DNA from: an uncultured Lachnospiraceae bacterium | GTDB taxonomy: Bacteria > Bacillota > Clostridia > Lachnospirales > Lachnospiraceae | Direction: 5' to 3' | Assembly: GCA_947175845.1 (NCBI GenBank) | Contig: CAMWOK010000001.1 | Coordinates: 1-36,432, forward strand | DNA length: 36,432 nt | Shown: one piece after another, positions 25,710 to 33,759 of the stretch | Layout of the letters: each line of letters opens with the position of its first letter | How positions within the stretch are numbered: the first letter of the stretch is position 1 | The notes under the pieces: model-generated | What the model saw: only the letters and a program-made list of their open reading frames with translations | What the model was told of the DNA's origin: nothing | Database searches by the model: none | Program-made: the position numbers and the translations under genes

Positions 25710-27761
25710 ATGGATATGGATATCATAAGGGAAAGATATGCACTCTCCTGCGGACGGGTCAGGGAGATCGCGGTGGAGCAGGAGGTGCCGGAGGAATACA
25801 GGGATTATTTCAAAAAGGCTGCGGAATTTATCCTGATGGCGGCAGAGGCTTGTGACAGCAGAGAAAAAGACAGGGATCTGGATCAGCTGCGGGCAGAGAA
25901 CCAGGCGCTGTACGGGGATATTCTGGGGGAGCGCTACAATGTCAGCTACGCAAACCCGGTGTTTGCCTGCGAGAGATTTGGCGTTGACACAGGCAGGCTC
26001 CTGTCCTTTCTGTACACGGAAATCAGGGCGATGATACCGTATGCCTTTGAGCAGGAGCTTGAGGACATGGTCATTCGCATGGAGCTTTTTGTGGAGATCT
26101 ACAGCGCGTTTGCCTGTGCCCTGTCGGAGGGGGGAACGCCTGACATGGATGGAGTCAGGGACACGTGCTACTGGTTTGTGAGCGACTACTCTGAGACTGC
26201 ATCAGCCAGAAGAGTGCGCAGTATGGTGGACGCGGAGTGTGACTTTGCAGTGCGGATTGTGACAGAGAGCGATCTGAATGATATGAGATACCTGTATCGG
26301 TATGGAGAGTATGTCTCTCCGGATGTGGAACGGATGGCGCAGTATCTCAATTCCCTGCCAAAGGAGCGCATTCAGCTGATGGCGGACACGTACACGGAGG
26401 GTTATCGCATCGGTTTTGTCAAGGCGCATGTGGATCTCGGTAAAAAGGAGACGGTGGGGATTCATTATATGCTTGGTTTTGAGCGTGTGGTGCGGGCGGC
26501 GATTCAAAATTTTGCAGAGATGGGATTGAAGCCGACCATATATCGGTGTGAAAATACAATATTCAGCAAGTCCGTGGTGCGCAAAAACGGATATTTCGGC
26601 GCGGATGCAAACCGGCAGTACCTGTATGACCACAAGGATGACATCGCACTTTTTCTCGACAAAAAGCTGGTGAACAGAAAGCTTGAAGTGCTGCGGATCG
26701 CGTATGAGGATGTGAAGGACAAGGCTGCGGTGTACGCGGGGCCGGCAGTCATCGAAGTGTTCGGCGAGCCTCCGTTTGCGCCAAAGTCCAGGGATGAGGC
26801 GTGCAGTCTGAGCACAGAACAGCAGAAGCTCTCGGCGGAGCTGAAAGGTGCATCGCAGGATATCGCCTGCAGATACATCAACGAGGAGGAGAGGAGTTTT
26901 ACAATCATCGCGTTTCCAGTGCCGGGCATCGGGGAACACTTTGTGGAGATTTTTGATGAGACGATCAAGCTGAACACGCTGGATTACAAGACCTATGAGC
27001 GCATACAGGCCGTGATCGTCGATGCGCTCAACAGGGCGGCGTATGTGGAGATCAAGGGAATGAACGGCAACAGAACGGATCTGCGCGTGTCGCTTTGCCC
27101 GGTCTCGGACCCGAAGAAGGAGGCCATTTTCGAGAACTGTGTCGCGGATGTCAACATCCCTGTCGGGGAGGTGTTTACCACGCCGGTTCTTGCGGGGACG
27201 AACGGAACGCTCCATGTCAGCCGCGTGTTCTTAAATGAGCTTGAGTATCAGAACCTGGAGATGGAGTTTCGCGATGGGATGATCGCGGACTACAGCTGTA
27301 CCAACTTTGACAGCGCGGAAAAAAACAGGGCGTACATCAAAGAAAATGTGCTCTTTCACCATGAGTCGCTGCCCATGGGAGAGTTTGCGATCGGAACCAA
27401 CACAACAGCGTATATGACAGCGAAAAAGTACGGTATTGCAAGTCTGTTTCCGATTCTGATTGCGGAGAAGACAGGCCCGCACTTTGCGGTCGGTGACACA
27501 TGTTATTCAAGGAGCGAGGAAGTCAGGGTGTTCAATGAGGACGGGCGGGAAGTCGTGGCGAAGGATAACGCCATCTCGATTTTGAGAAAGACAGATCCCT
27601 CAAAGGCGTACTTTGCCTGCCATACGGACATCACCATGCCGTTTGACGAGCTGGGCTCCATCATCGCGTACAGCGCGGAGGGAACCGCGTATCCCATCAT
27701 TGAGAGGGGCCGGTTTGTGCTGGCGGGCACAGAGGCGCTCAACGAGCCGCTTGCGCTTTGA
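25710..27761 (+). CDS. M29-type metallo-aminopeptidase with long N-terminal extension
   Basis: A 683-aa protein. The C-terminal ~400 residues match the AmpS/PepS (M29) aminopeptidases, cytosolic enzymes that take N-terminal residues off peptides with two metal ions. Expected ligands are seen: Glu487 in GEVFTTP, Glu558 in LPMGEFAIGTN, His591 in GPHFAVG, and His638/Asp640 in CHTDITMP. Classical M29 enzymes are about 410 aa; here some 280 residues precede the catalytic part and look alpha-helical without known motifs. The start at 25710 follows GGGAGTGG and lies one base after the preceding stop. The TGA stop lies within the left 8-bp duplication of a MITE insertion. Confidence 0.88.
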   Translation: MDMDIIRERYALSCGRVREIAVEQEVPEEYRDYFKKAAEFILMAAEACDSREKDRDLDQLRAENQALYGDILGERYNVSYANPVFACERFGVDTGRLLSFLYTEIRAMIPYAFEQELEDMVIRMELFVEIYSAFACALSEGGTPDMDGVRDTCYWFVSDYSETASARRVRSMVDAECDFAVRIVTESDLNDMRYLYRYGEYVSPDVERMAQYLNSLPKERIQLMADTYTEGYRIGFVKAHVDLGKKETVGIHYMLGFERVVRAAIQNFAEMGLKPTIYRCENTIFSKSVVRKNGYFGADANRQYLYDHKDDIALFLDKKLVNRKLEVLRIAYEDVKDKAAVYAGPAVIEVFGEPPFAPKSRDEACSLSTEQQKLSAELKGASQDIACRYINEEERSFTIIAFPVPGIGEHFVEIFDETIKLNTLDYKTYERIQAVIVDALNRAAYVEIKGMNGNRTDLRVSLCPVSDPKKEAIFENCVADVNIPVGEVFTTPVLAGTNGTLHVSRVFLNELEYQNLEMEFRDGMIADYSCTNFDSAEKNRAYIKENVLFHHESLPMGEFAIGTNTTAYMTAKKYGIASLFPILIAEKTGPHFAVGDTCYSRSEEVRVFNEDGREVVAKDNAISILRKTDPSKAYFACHTDITMPFDELGSIIAYSAEGTAYPIIERGRFVLAGTEALNEPLAL

Positions 27762-27766
27762 GGAAG
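27759..27766 (+). repeat. Left target-site duplication of the MITE
   Basis: TGAGGAAG, identical to 27907-27914. The first three bases are the aminopeptidase stop codon. Confidence 0.85.
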
Positions 27767-27906
27767 GTTACTGTTCACGCCCATTTGATTCTGGTATAAT
27801 TTTATGTAACGAGGGCGTAAACAGCAACAAATTTGCACACAAATTGATAAACGGCATCAATTTGGCGCACGCTTTTCACTATTTTTATGGACGAGTGAAC
27901 AGTAAC
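27767..27906. mobile_element. 140-bp MITE-like element with 12-bp terminal inverted repeats
   Basis: The left end GTTACTGTTCAC (27767-27778) is the exact complement of the right end GTGAACAGTAAC (27895-27906). Next to the ends the similarity continues imperfectly (GCCCAT against ATGGAC). The element is flanked by a perfect 8-bp direct repeat, as left by a DDE transposase. It encodes no protein. Inside are an extended -10 (TGGTATAAT, 27792-27800) pointing rightwards and a perfect 8-bp inverted repeat AAATTGAT / ATCAATTT (27841-27863 region). The mobilising transposase is not in the window; families that make 8-bp duplications (for example IS66, ISL3, IS1595) are candidates. Confidence 0.85.
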
Positions 27907-27914
27907 TGAGGAAG
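27907..27914 (+). repeat. Right target-site duplication of the MITE
   Basis: TGAGGAAG, identical to 27759-27766. Confidence 0.85.
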
Positions 27915-27945
27915 ATTAAAATTTGACAAAATATAGAATAATTTG

Positions 27946-27974
27946 TTGACGTATGAGGGGATTGTTTGTAAACT
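27946..27974 (+). promoter_or_regulatory. Promoter of the purE-purM-purN-purD operon
   Basis: TTGACG (27946-27951), 17 bp, TAAACT (27969-27974), 43 bp before purE. It lies outside the MITE. A further TTGACA at 27923 has no matching -10. No purine riboswitch or PurR box was recognised in the remaining 100 bp. Confidence 0.6.
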
Positions 27975-28017
27975 ATAAGAAGCTGAAGAATGAAGGATTA
28001 GATATTGGAGGGTTACT

Positions 28018-28527
28018 ATGGCACAGGTTGGGATTGTGATGGGTTCCGATTCGGACATGCCCGTCATGGCAAAGGCAGCAGATATACTGGAGGAGCTTGG
28101 GATTTCGTACGAGATGACGATCATCTCAGCGCACAGGGAGCCGGACGTTTTTTTTGAGTATGCAGGTTCTGCAGAGAAGAAAGGGTTTAAGGTAATCATC
28201 GCGGGAGCGGGGATGGCGGCCCATCTGCCGGGCATGTGTGCGGCAATTTTTCCGATGCCGGTGATCGGCGTCCCGATGCACACCACATCGCTTGGAGGGC
28301 GCGATTCGCTGTAGTCTATCGTGCAGCTGCCTTCGGGGATTCCGGTGGCGACGGTGGCGATCAACGGCGGCGCAAACGCAGGGCTTCTGGCGGCAAAGAT
28401 TCTTGCGACATCGGACAGCGGCCTTCTCGAGAAACTCAAAGCCTATTCTGCACAGCTCAAAGAGCAGGTTATGGCAAAGGATGCCAGACTGCAGGAGATC
28501 GGCTATCAGGAGTATCTTAAAAAATAG
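28018..28527 (+). pseudogene. purE: Phosphoribosylaminoimidazole carboxylase (PurE), interrupted by an in-frame TAG
   Basis: PurE carries out the carboxylation step that forms CAIR in purine synthesis. The frame starts at 28018 (GGAGGG, 5 bases upstream) with VGIVMGSDSDMPVM and the catalytic SAHREPD. It runs to GGRDSL and meets TAG at 28312-28314. The same frame continues with SIVQLPSGIPVATVAINGG to a second TAG at 28525-28527; joined, 169 aa, the normal family length. In the family the position is Tyr (DSLYSIVQ), so one base change explains it. The missing 70 residues contain part of the core fold, so the 98-aa product should be inactive. Readthrough, a GTG restart at 28321 and a sequencing error remain possible. 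TAG is a normal stop elsewhere in the window (helicase, pyrF, pyrE). Confidence 0.85.
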
Positions 28528-28568
28528 CAAACATTCAGGTTATTACATTGGAAAATCAGGAGGAAATT

Positions 28569-29594
28569 ATGGATTACAAGAACGCGGGTGTGGATATTGA
28601 AGCCGGCTATCAGTCAGTGGAACTGATGAAGAAGTATGTCAGGGAGACGATGCGTCCCGAAGTGCTGGGCGGTATCGGCGGATTTTCGGGAGCTTTTTCC
28701 ATGGAAAAATTTAAGGATATGGAAAAGCCGACGCTTGTCTCCGGCACGGACGGTGTCGGCACCAAGATTAAGCTGGCATTTTTGATGGATAAGCACGATA
28801 CGGTCGGGATTGACTGTGTGGCAATGTGTGTCAACGATATCGCATGTGCGGGCGCAGAGCCATTGTTTTTCCTGGATTATATTGCATGTGGAAAGAATGA
28901 GCCGGACAAGATCGCAACCATTGTAAAGGGCGTGGCAGAGGGATGTACACAGTGCGGCGCCGCGCTGATCGGCGGCGAGACTGCAGAGCATCCGGGGCTG
29001 ATGCCGGAGGACGAGTACGACCTTGCAGGGTTTGCCGTAGGTGTGGTCGACGAAAAGGATCTGATTACAGGAGCGGATCTCAAGGCGGGGGACGTGCTGG
29101 TCGGTATCGCGTCGAGCGGTGTGCACAGCAACGGTTTTTCTCTTGTCAGGAAGGTGTTTGACATGACGCGCGCAAGCCTCGACACGTACTATGACGAGCT
29201 GGGAAAAACGCTCGGTGAGGCGCTGATTGAGCCCACGATCATCTATGTGAAGGCGCTCAGAAACATCCGGGAAAACGGTGTGACGCTCAAGGCATGCAGC
29301 CACATTACGGGCGGCGGTTTTTATGAGAATGTGCCGCGTATGCTGCACGACGGCGTGTGTGCCGTGGTGCGCAAGGACAGCTATGAGGTGCCGGCGATCT
29401 TTCGTCTGCTCCAGGAAAAGGGCGGAATTGATGAGCATGTGATGTACAATACATACAACATGGGTATCGGCATGGTTGTGGCTGTGGACGCCGCAGATGT
29501 GGACAGAACGCTTGATGCAGTCCGGGCGGCTGGCGAGACAGGCTATGTGATCGGCGAGATTCAGGACGGCGAAAAGGGAGTGACGATATGCTGA
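28569..29594 (+). CDS. purM: Phosphoribosylformylglycinamidine cyclo-ligase (AIR synthase)
   Basis: A 341-aa enzyme closing the imidazole ring: FGAM + ATP to AIR, the substrate for the PurE step. The N-terminal signature is GTDGVGTKIKLAF, followed by CVNDIACAGAEPLFFLDYI and GGETAEHPG, with HITGGGF in the second half. It belongs to the same superfamily as the PurL halves. AGGAGG precedes the ATG at 28569. It lies 41 bp after purE and its end overlaps the purN start by 7 bp. Confidence 0.96.
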   Translation: MDYKNAGVDIEAGYQSVELMKKYVRETMRPEVLGGIGGFSGAFSMEKFKDMEKPTLVSGTDGVGTKIKLAFLMDKHDTVGIDCVAMCVNDIACAGAEPLFFLDYIACGKNEPDKIATIVKGVAEGCTQCGAALIGGETAEHPGLMPEDEYDLAGFAVGVVDEKDLITGADLKAGDVLVGIASSGVHSNGFSLVRKVFDMTRASLDTYYDELGKTLGEALIEPTIIYVKALRNIRENGVTLKACSHITGGGFYENVPRMLHDGVCAVVRKDSYEVPAIFRLLQEKGGIDEHVMYNTYNMGIGMVVAVDAADVDRTLDAVRAAGETGYVIGEIQDGEKGVTIC

Positions 29595-30181
29595 GGATCT
29601 GTGTGTGCGTGTCCGGCGGCGGAACAAATCTCCAGGCGGTGATGGATGCCATCGACGCAGGCGGCATCACAAATACTGAGATTGTGAAGGTGATCAGCAA
29701 CAACAGAGGCGCGTATGCGCTGGTGCGGGCGGAAAGCAGGGGAATTGACGCGGCTGTCGTGTCCCCCAGAGACTATGCGGACAGAGAACTTTTTAACAGG
29801 GCATTTTTGCAGTGTGTGGACGAGGCTGCCCCGGATTTGATAGTTCTGGCAGGATTCCTTGTGGTACTTCCCCCGATGATGATCCAGAAGTATGAAGGGC
29901 GCATCATCAATATTCATCCGGCGCTGATTCCCTCCTTTTGCGGGAAAGGCTATTACGGGCTGAAAGTACATGAGGCGGTTCTTGCGCGCGGCGTGAAGAT
30001 AACAGGTGCTACTGTACATTTTGTGGACGAGGGGACAGATACGGGTCTGATTATTTTGCAGAAGGCAGTGGAAGTGCAGCCGGACGATACGCCGGAGGTA
30101 CTTCAGAAGCGCGTCATGGAACAGGCTGAGTGGGTGATCCTGCCGCAGGCGATTGACATGATCGCAAACGGGCGTATTTGA
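29588..30181 (+). CDS. purN: Phosphoribosylglycinamide formyltransferase
   Basis: A 197-aa enzyme transferring a formyl group from 10-formyl-THF to GAR. It has the nucleotide-side start VCVSGGGTNLQAVMDAI, the catalytic INIHPALIPSF (Asn and His) and TGATVHFVDEGTDTG with the essential Asp. The ATG lies within the end of purM (ATG..TGA overlap at 29588-29594), a typical coupled pair. The length is usual. purD follows after 36 bp. Confidence 0.96.
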   Translation: MLRICVCVSGGGTNLQAVMDAIDAGGITNTEIVKVISNNRGAYALVRAESRGIDAAVVSPRDYADRELFNRAFLQCVDEAAPDLIVLAGFLVVLPPMMIQKYEGRIINIHPALIPSFCGKGYYGLKVHEAVLARGVKITGATVHFVDEGTDTGLIILQKAVEVQPDDTPEVLQKRVMEQAEWVILPQAIDMIANGRI

Positions 30182-30217
30182 TTTCACTGACATTAATATA
30201 GAAAGGATACGGACAAC

Positions 30218-31492
30218 ATGAGAGTATTGATCGTAGGAAGCGGCGGACGGGAGCATGCCATCGCGGCGAGCGTGGCAAAAAGCCCCAGAGTCCACAAGAT
30301 ATACTGTGCGCCTGGGAATGCCGGAATCGGACAGATCGCGGAGTGCGTGCCAATCGGTGCCATGGAGTTTGAACGGCTGACAGCTTTTGCGAAGCAGGAG
30401 CAGATCGACCTGACAATCATCGGCATGGACGATCCACTGGTGGGTGGCGTGGTCGACGCGTTTGAGGCGGAGGGACTTCGGGTATTCGGGCCGCGGAAGA
30501 ATGCGGCGATTCTGGAAGGCTCCAAAGCGTTTTCCAAGGATTTGATGAAGAAATATCATATCCCCACAGCGGCGTATGAGAATTTTGACGATGCAAACAG
30601 CGCACTGGCGTATCTCGAGACGGCGCGCTTCCCGATAGTGTTGAAAGCGGACGGCCTGGCGCTGGGAAAGGGCGTGCTGATCTGCAATACGCTTGAGCAG
30701 GCAAAGGAAGGTGTCCGCTCTATCATGCTGGACAAACAGTTTGGAACTGCCGGAAACCGCATGGTGATTGAGGAGTTTATGACGGGGCGTGAGGTGTCTG
30801 TCTTGTCCTACGTCGATGGGAAGACCATCAAGACCATGACCTCCGCGCAGGACCACAAGCGCGCGCAGGATGGGGATCAGGGACTCAATACCGGCGGTAT
30901 GGGAACATTTTCGCCGAGCCCGTTCTACACGGCCGAGGTGGACGCGTTCTGTCAGAAGCACATTTATCAGGCGACGGTCGACGCCATGGCGGCGGAGGGA
31001 AGGGAATTCAAAGGAATTATATTCTTCGGGCTGATGCTGACAGACGAGGGACCAAGGGTGCTTGAATATAATGCGCGCTTCGGGGATCCCGAGGCGCAGG
31101 TCGTGCTTCCGCGCATGAAAAATGACATTGTTGAGGTTATGGAGGCATGTATCGACGGAAGGCTGGACACAGTTGATCTGGAGTTCGAGGACAACGCGGC
31201 AGTCTGTGTCGTGCTTGCGAGCGATGGGTATCCGGTCAGGTACGACAAGGGATTTGCGATCAGAGGTCTCGAAAAATTTGACGGCAGGGAGGACTGCTAC
31301 TGTTTTCATGCAGGCACGAAGCTGGACGCGGACGGACGGTTTGTCACAAACGGAGGACGCGTGCTGGGTGTGACTGCAAAGGGAGCGGATCTCAGGGAAG
31401 CAAGGGCGAATGCATATGCGGCGGCAGAGTGGATTGACTTTGACAATAAGTATATGCGCCATGACATAGGAAAAGCAATCGATGAGATGTGA
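30218..31492 (+). CDS. purD: Phosphoribosylamine-glycine ligase
   Basis: A 424-aa ATP-grasp enzyme joining phosphoribosylamine and glycine to GAR, the substrate of PurN. It has the N-terminal VLIVGSGGREHAIA, the ATP-binding VLKADGLALGKGVLI and the grasp-domain LEYNARFGDPEAQVVLPRM. GAAAGGA stands before the ATG. It is the last purine gene of the operon; purC, purF and purH are not in the window. No U-tract terminator was seen before the next gene, 49 bp downstream, so readthrough into it is possible. Confidence 0.96.
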   Translation: MRVLIVGSGGREHAIAASVAKSPRVHKIYCAPGNAGIGQIAECVPIGAMEFERLTAFAKQEQIDLTIIGMDDPLVGGVVDAFEAEGLRVFGPRKNAAILEGSKAFSKDLMKKYHIPTAAYENFDDANSALAYLETARFPIVLKADGLALGKGVLICNTLEQAKEGVRSIMLDKQFGTAGNRMVIEEFMTGREVSVLSYVDGKTIKTMTSAQDHKRAQDGDQGLNTGGMGTFSPSPFYTAEVDAFCQKHIYQATVDAMAAEGREFKGIIFFGLMLTDEGPRVLEYNARFGDPEAQVVLPRMKNDIVEVMEACIDGRLDTVDLEFEDNAAVCVVLASDGYPVRYDKGFAIRGLEKFDGREDCYCFHAGTKLDADGRFVTNGGRVLGVTAKGADLREARANAYAAAEWIDFDNKYMRHDIGKAIDEM

Positions 31493-31541
31493 GAGCGCCT
31501 GCGTCAAAATTTGCGCGGATTGACAGGAATGGGGGATAAAG

Positions 31542-33194
31542 ATGGATAAAAACAGAAGAAACAGAATAAAGCATATGCTCGCATCGCTGCTGTTCTGTAT
31601 GGTAATGAGTATCGGGATGGTCTGTTACGCCGATGATGAGGGCACGGTGATTGCAAAGAGTGCTGTCATCAGGGCGTCGGCTGATTCGAACAGCGAGAAA
31701 CTTGCAAGCCTGCCGTCAGGCAAGGTGATTGACATTGTCGGGCAGACAACAGGTTCCGACGGCATGACGTGGTATCAGGTCTATGTGGATTCCAACACAA
31801 AAGGGTTTATCAGAGGGGATCTGATAAAGTTAAAAGACGGAGTGAAGATACCTGCAGTGCAGTCCGGAGCCGGAACCGGAACCTCCTCGACCTTACAAAA
31901 TTCGAACTCAGATTCGAGTCAGGCGCAGGGCACAACGACACCGGTGGAGGCAAGACAGGTCACTGTCCTGAGCAACAACACCAACATCAGAGAAACCGCC
32001 TCCACAAATTCCAAGTCGAGGGCTAAAGTAAACCGCGGCATGGTGCTGACGATAACTGGTGAGACTACCGGTACGGACGGCAAAAAGTGGTATCAGGTAT
32101 CGTTTAAGTACAACAATACGGATGTGACTGGTTTTATCCGCTCCGATCTGGTGACGACGGACAACGTTCCGGCGGACACGGCGACATCGCAGATCACAGG
32201 AACAGAAAATCCTGAGGAACAGCCGCCCGAGACACAGCCGGAGGAGCAGCCGCCAGAGGAGACGCCGGCTGAGACACCGGCAGATACGAGTCAGACGAAC
32301 AACAATACCGTCATTCCGATGAACGTGGATGAAGTACCTTATATTATGCCTGAATTTGAACCAGTTTCTCTCGGGCAGGACGGACAGGAGTACAAGGGAT
32401 ACAGAAATGGAAAATTTTTCATTTTCTATGCACAGAAGTCAGACGGAGAACAGGGCTGGTACTTGTTTGATTCAGAGAAGAGTGTTTACCAGAGATATCC
32501 ATATACAGTGGATGGAACTACGGTGCCCAAAGGAGGCATCGGCTCAGCAGATATGATTCTGATCATTGTGCTGGTTGCTATTATTGTGATTCTCGTGGCT
32601 GCAGTGGGATTGCTGCTGCTCAAACTCAGAGGCCAAGGGCCTTCCTATAAAAAATATAAGGGGTACGACGATGAGGACGAGTACCCGGAGGATGATGATA
32701 TAGAGGATCTGGAAGATCTTGAGGACGATGAGGATGACGACGACGAGCCGCGCATGGTACGGCGTCCGCAGGGAGGCGCACCGCAGCCGTCGAGACGTCC
32801 GCAGGGAGGTCCTGGCGGACAGCCGCCAAGACGCCCGCAGGGAGGTGCTCCAGGAGGAAATGCACCGCAGCCGCCAAGGCGTCCGCAGGGAGGTCCTGGC
32901 GGACAGCCGCCAAGACGCCCGCAGGGAGGTGCTCCAAGTGGAAATGCACCACAGCCACAGGGGGGCGCACCGCAGCCGCCAAGACGCCCGCAGGGAGGCA
33001 GTCCTTCCAATGGTGCGCCAAGGCAGCAGGGGGCTCAGCCGCAAAGGCGCCCGCAGGGAGGCCCTGGCGGACAGCCGCCGAGGCGTCAGCCGCAGAACGA
33101 CAGGGTTCCAAATGAAAAGGGACAGATGCAGAAGGGATATAAGGCAAAGAACCTTCTCGACGATGATGACATGGATTTGATGGATATGGAGTGA
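31542..33194 (+). CDS. SH3-domain membrane protein with acidic and Arg/Pro/Gly-rich cytoplasmic tail
   Basis: A 550-aa protein. A signal sequence (about 1-30, ending VCYA) leads to two bacterial SH3 domains: residues ~34-97 (GTVIAKSAVIRASAD..) and ~139-203 (TVLSNNTNIRETAS..), each ending in a GFIRxDL strand. A Glu/Pro-rich linker (~215-250) and a short domain follow, then one membrane helix at about 337-362. The cytoplasmic part is an acidic run (~375-405, mostly Asp/Glu), then ~406-518 of seven RRPQGG units with Pro, Gln and Gly, then a terminal acidic NLLDDDDMDLMDME. SH3b domains usually bind peptidoglycan, so a wall-sensing or anchoring protein is likely (inference). I recognise no named gene. 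GGGGGAT precedes the ATG. Confidence 0.85.
   Translation: MDKNRRNRIKHMLASLLFCMVMSIGMVCYADDEGTVIAKSAVIRASADSNSEKLASLPSGKVIDIVGQTTGSDGMTWYQVYVDSNTKGFIRGDLIKLKDGVKIPAVQSGAGTGTSSTLQNSNSDSSQAQGTTTPVEARQVTVLSNNTNIRETASTNSKSRAKVNRGMVLTITGETTGTDGKKWYQVSFKYNNTDVTGFIRSDLVTTDNVPADTATSQITGTENPEEQPPETQPEEQPPEETPAETPADTSQTNNNTVIPMNVDEVPYIMPEFEPVSLGQDGQEYKGYRNGKFFIFYAQKSDGEQGWYLFDSEKSVYQRYPYTVDGTTVPKGGIGSADMILIIVLVAIIVILVAAVGLLLLKLRGQGPSYKKYKGYDDEDEYPEDDDIEDLEDLEDDEDDDDEPRMVRRPQGGAPQPSRRPQGGPGGQPPRRPQGGAPGGNAPQPPRRPQGGPGGQPPRRPQGGAPSGNAPQPQGGAPQPPRRPQGGSPSNGAPRQQGAQPQRRPQGGPGGQPPRRQPQNDRVPNEKGQMQKGYKAKNLLDDDDMDLMDME
32796..32963 (+). repeat. 84-bp tandem duplication within the SH3 gene
   Basis: Copies 32796-32879 and 32880-32963 encode a 28-residue unit beginning RPQGGPGGQPPRRPQGGAP. 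Shorter RPQGG-coding repeats continue on both sides (32760 to about 33095). The DNA identity of the two copies points to recent expansion. Confidence 0.85.
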
Positions 33195-33204
33195 TATAAA
33201 AACA

Positions 33205-33243
33205 AAAGAACTTGTCTGATTACAGCAATCGGACAAGTTCTTT
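33205..33243 (+). terminator. Terminator after the SH3 gene
   Basis: AAAGAACTTGTCTGATT (33205-33221) pairs with the arm at 33227-33243 (one T-G pair, 5-base loop). The T-run is short (TTCTTT), so termination may be partial. Confidence 0.7.
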
Positions 33244-33288
33244 CGCGCTAACTCATTTCACACGATTCTAAAAATTTGATAACATCTC

Positions 33289-33316
33289 TTGTACACACAT
33301 GTTCAGTGTGCTACAA
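33289..33316 (+). promoter_or_regulatory. Dyad in the gntR-clpC promoter, likely GntR operator
   Basis: TTGTACACAC and GTGTGCTACAA are inverted arms (one extra base) around 7 bases, spanning the -35 to -10 spacer. A repressor bound here would block RNA polymerase. The next gene is a GntR regulator, so self-regulation is likely. Confidence 0.5.
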
Positions 33317-33317
33317 T
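33289..33317 (+). promoter_or_regulatory. Promoter of gntR-clpC
   Basis: TTGTAC (33289-33294), 17 bp, TACAAT (33312-33317), 41 bp before gntR. Confidence 0.7.
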
Positions 33318-33357
33318 CTATATAACAGCCGACAAAATGGAAGGAGCGTGGGTATAA

Positions 33358-33735
33358 ATGTATATTGAGATTGATTTTAACAGTGATGAGGCGCTTTATC
33401 TACAGCTGTGCAACCAGATCATCATCGGGATAGCCACGTCCCAGTTCCAGGAGGGAGACGCACTTCCCTCCGTCAGACAGCTTGCAGACACGATCGGCAT
33501 CAATATGCACACCGTCAACAAGGCGTATTCTGTGTTGAAGCAGGAGGGGTTTGTGAAGGTGGACCGAAGAAAAGGCGCTGTGATTGCAATTGATATAGAC
33601 AGGATGCGGGCGCGGGAAGAACTTAAGCGCGACATGCAGGTGCTGCTGGCGAGGAGCAGCTGCAAGCAGATATCGAGGGAAGAGGTTCACGCGCTGATCG
33701 ATGAGATCTATGAAGGCTATGAAAATGAGATTTAA
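33358..33735 (+). CDS. GntR-family regulator, YtrA subfamily
   Basis: A 125-aa repressor with a winged helix near the N terminus (YLQLCNQIIIGIATSQFQEG, then LPSVRQLADTIGINMHTVNK at ~40-60, wing YSVLKQEGFVKVDRRKGAVI) and only a short helical tail for dimerisation, the YtrA architecture. AAGGAG lies 11 bases before the ATG. YtrA-type regulators usually sit with ABC exporters; here the gene is followed after 24 bp by clpC, without mcsA/mcsB. It probably controls its own operon through the dyad in the promoter; the signal it senses is unknown. Confidence 0.9.
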   Translation: MYIEIDFNSDEALYLQLCNQIIIGIATSQFQEGDALPSVRQLADTIGINMHTVNKAYSVLKQEGFVKVDRRKGAVIAIDIDRMRAREELKRDMQVLLARSSCKQISREEVHALIDEIYEGYENEI

Positions 33736-33759
33736 AAAATAAGATGGAGGCGTAGGAAA

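Noticed and set aside
27915..28017. Purine riboswitch before purE
   Set aside because: The conserved purine aptamer loops and closing P1 stem were not found; the leader after the promoter is only about 35 nt.
28312..28314. TAG in purE as a recoded amino acid (for example pyrrolysine)
   Set aside because: TAG ends pyrF, pyrE, the helicase and the second part of purE normally; the family has Tyr here, and no recoding element is visible.
32760..33095. Repeats that might be a CRISPR-like array
   Set aside because: The repeats are in frame, encode RPQGG units in the SH3 gene, have no unique spacers, and no cas genes are nearby.
33240..33357. CtsR operator before clpC
   Set aside because: No AGTCAAA-type heptad repeats are present; the dyad there has a different sequence and fits the adjacent GntR gene.
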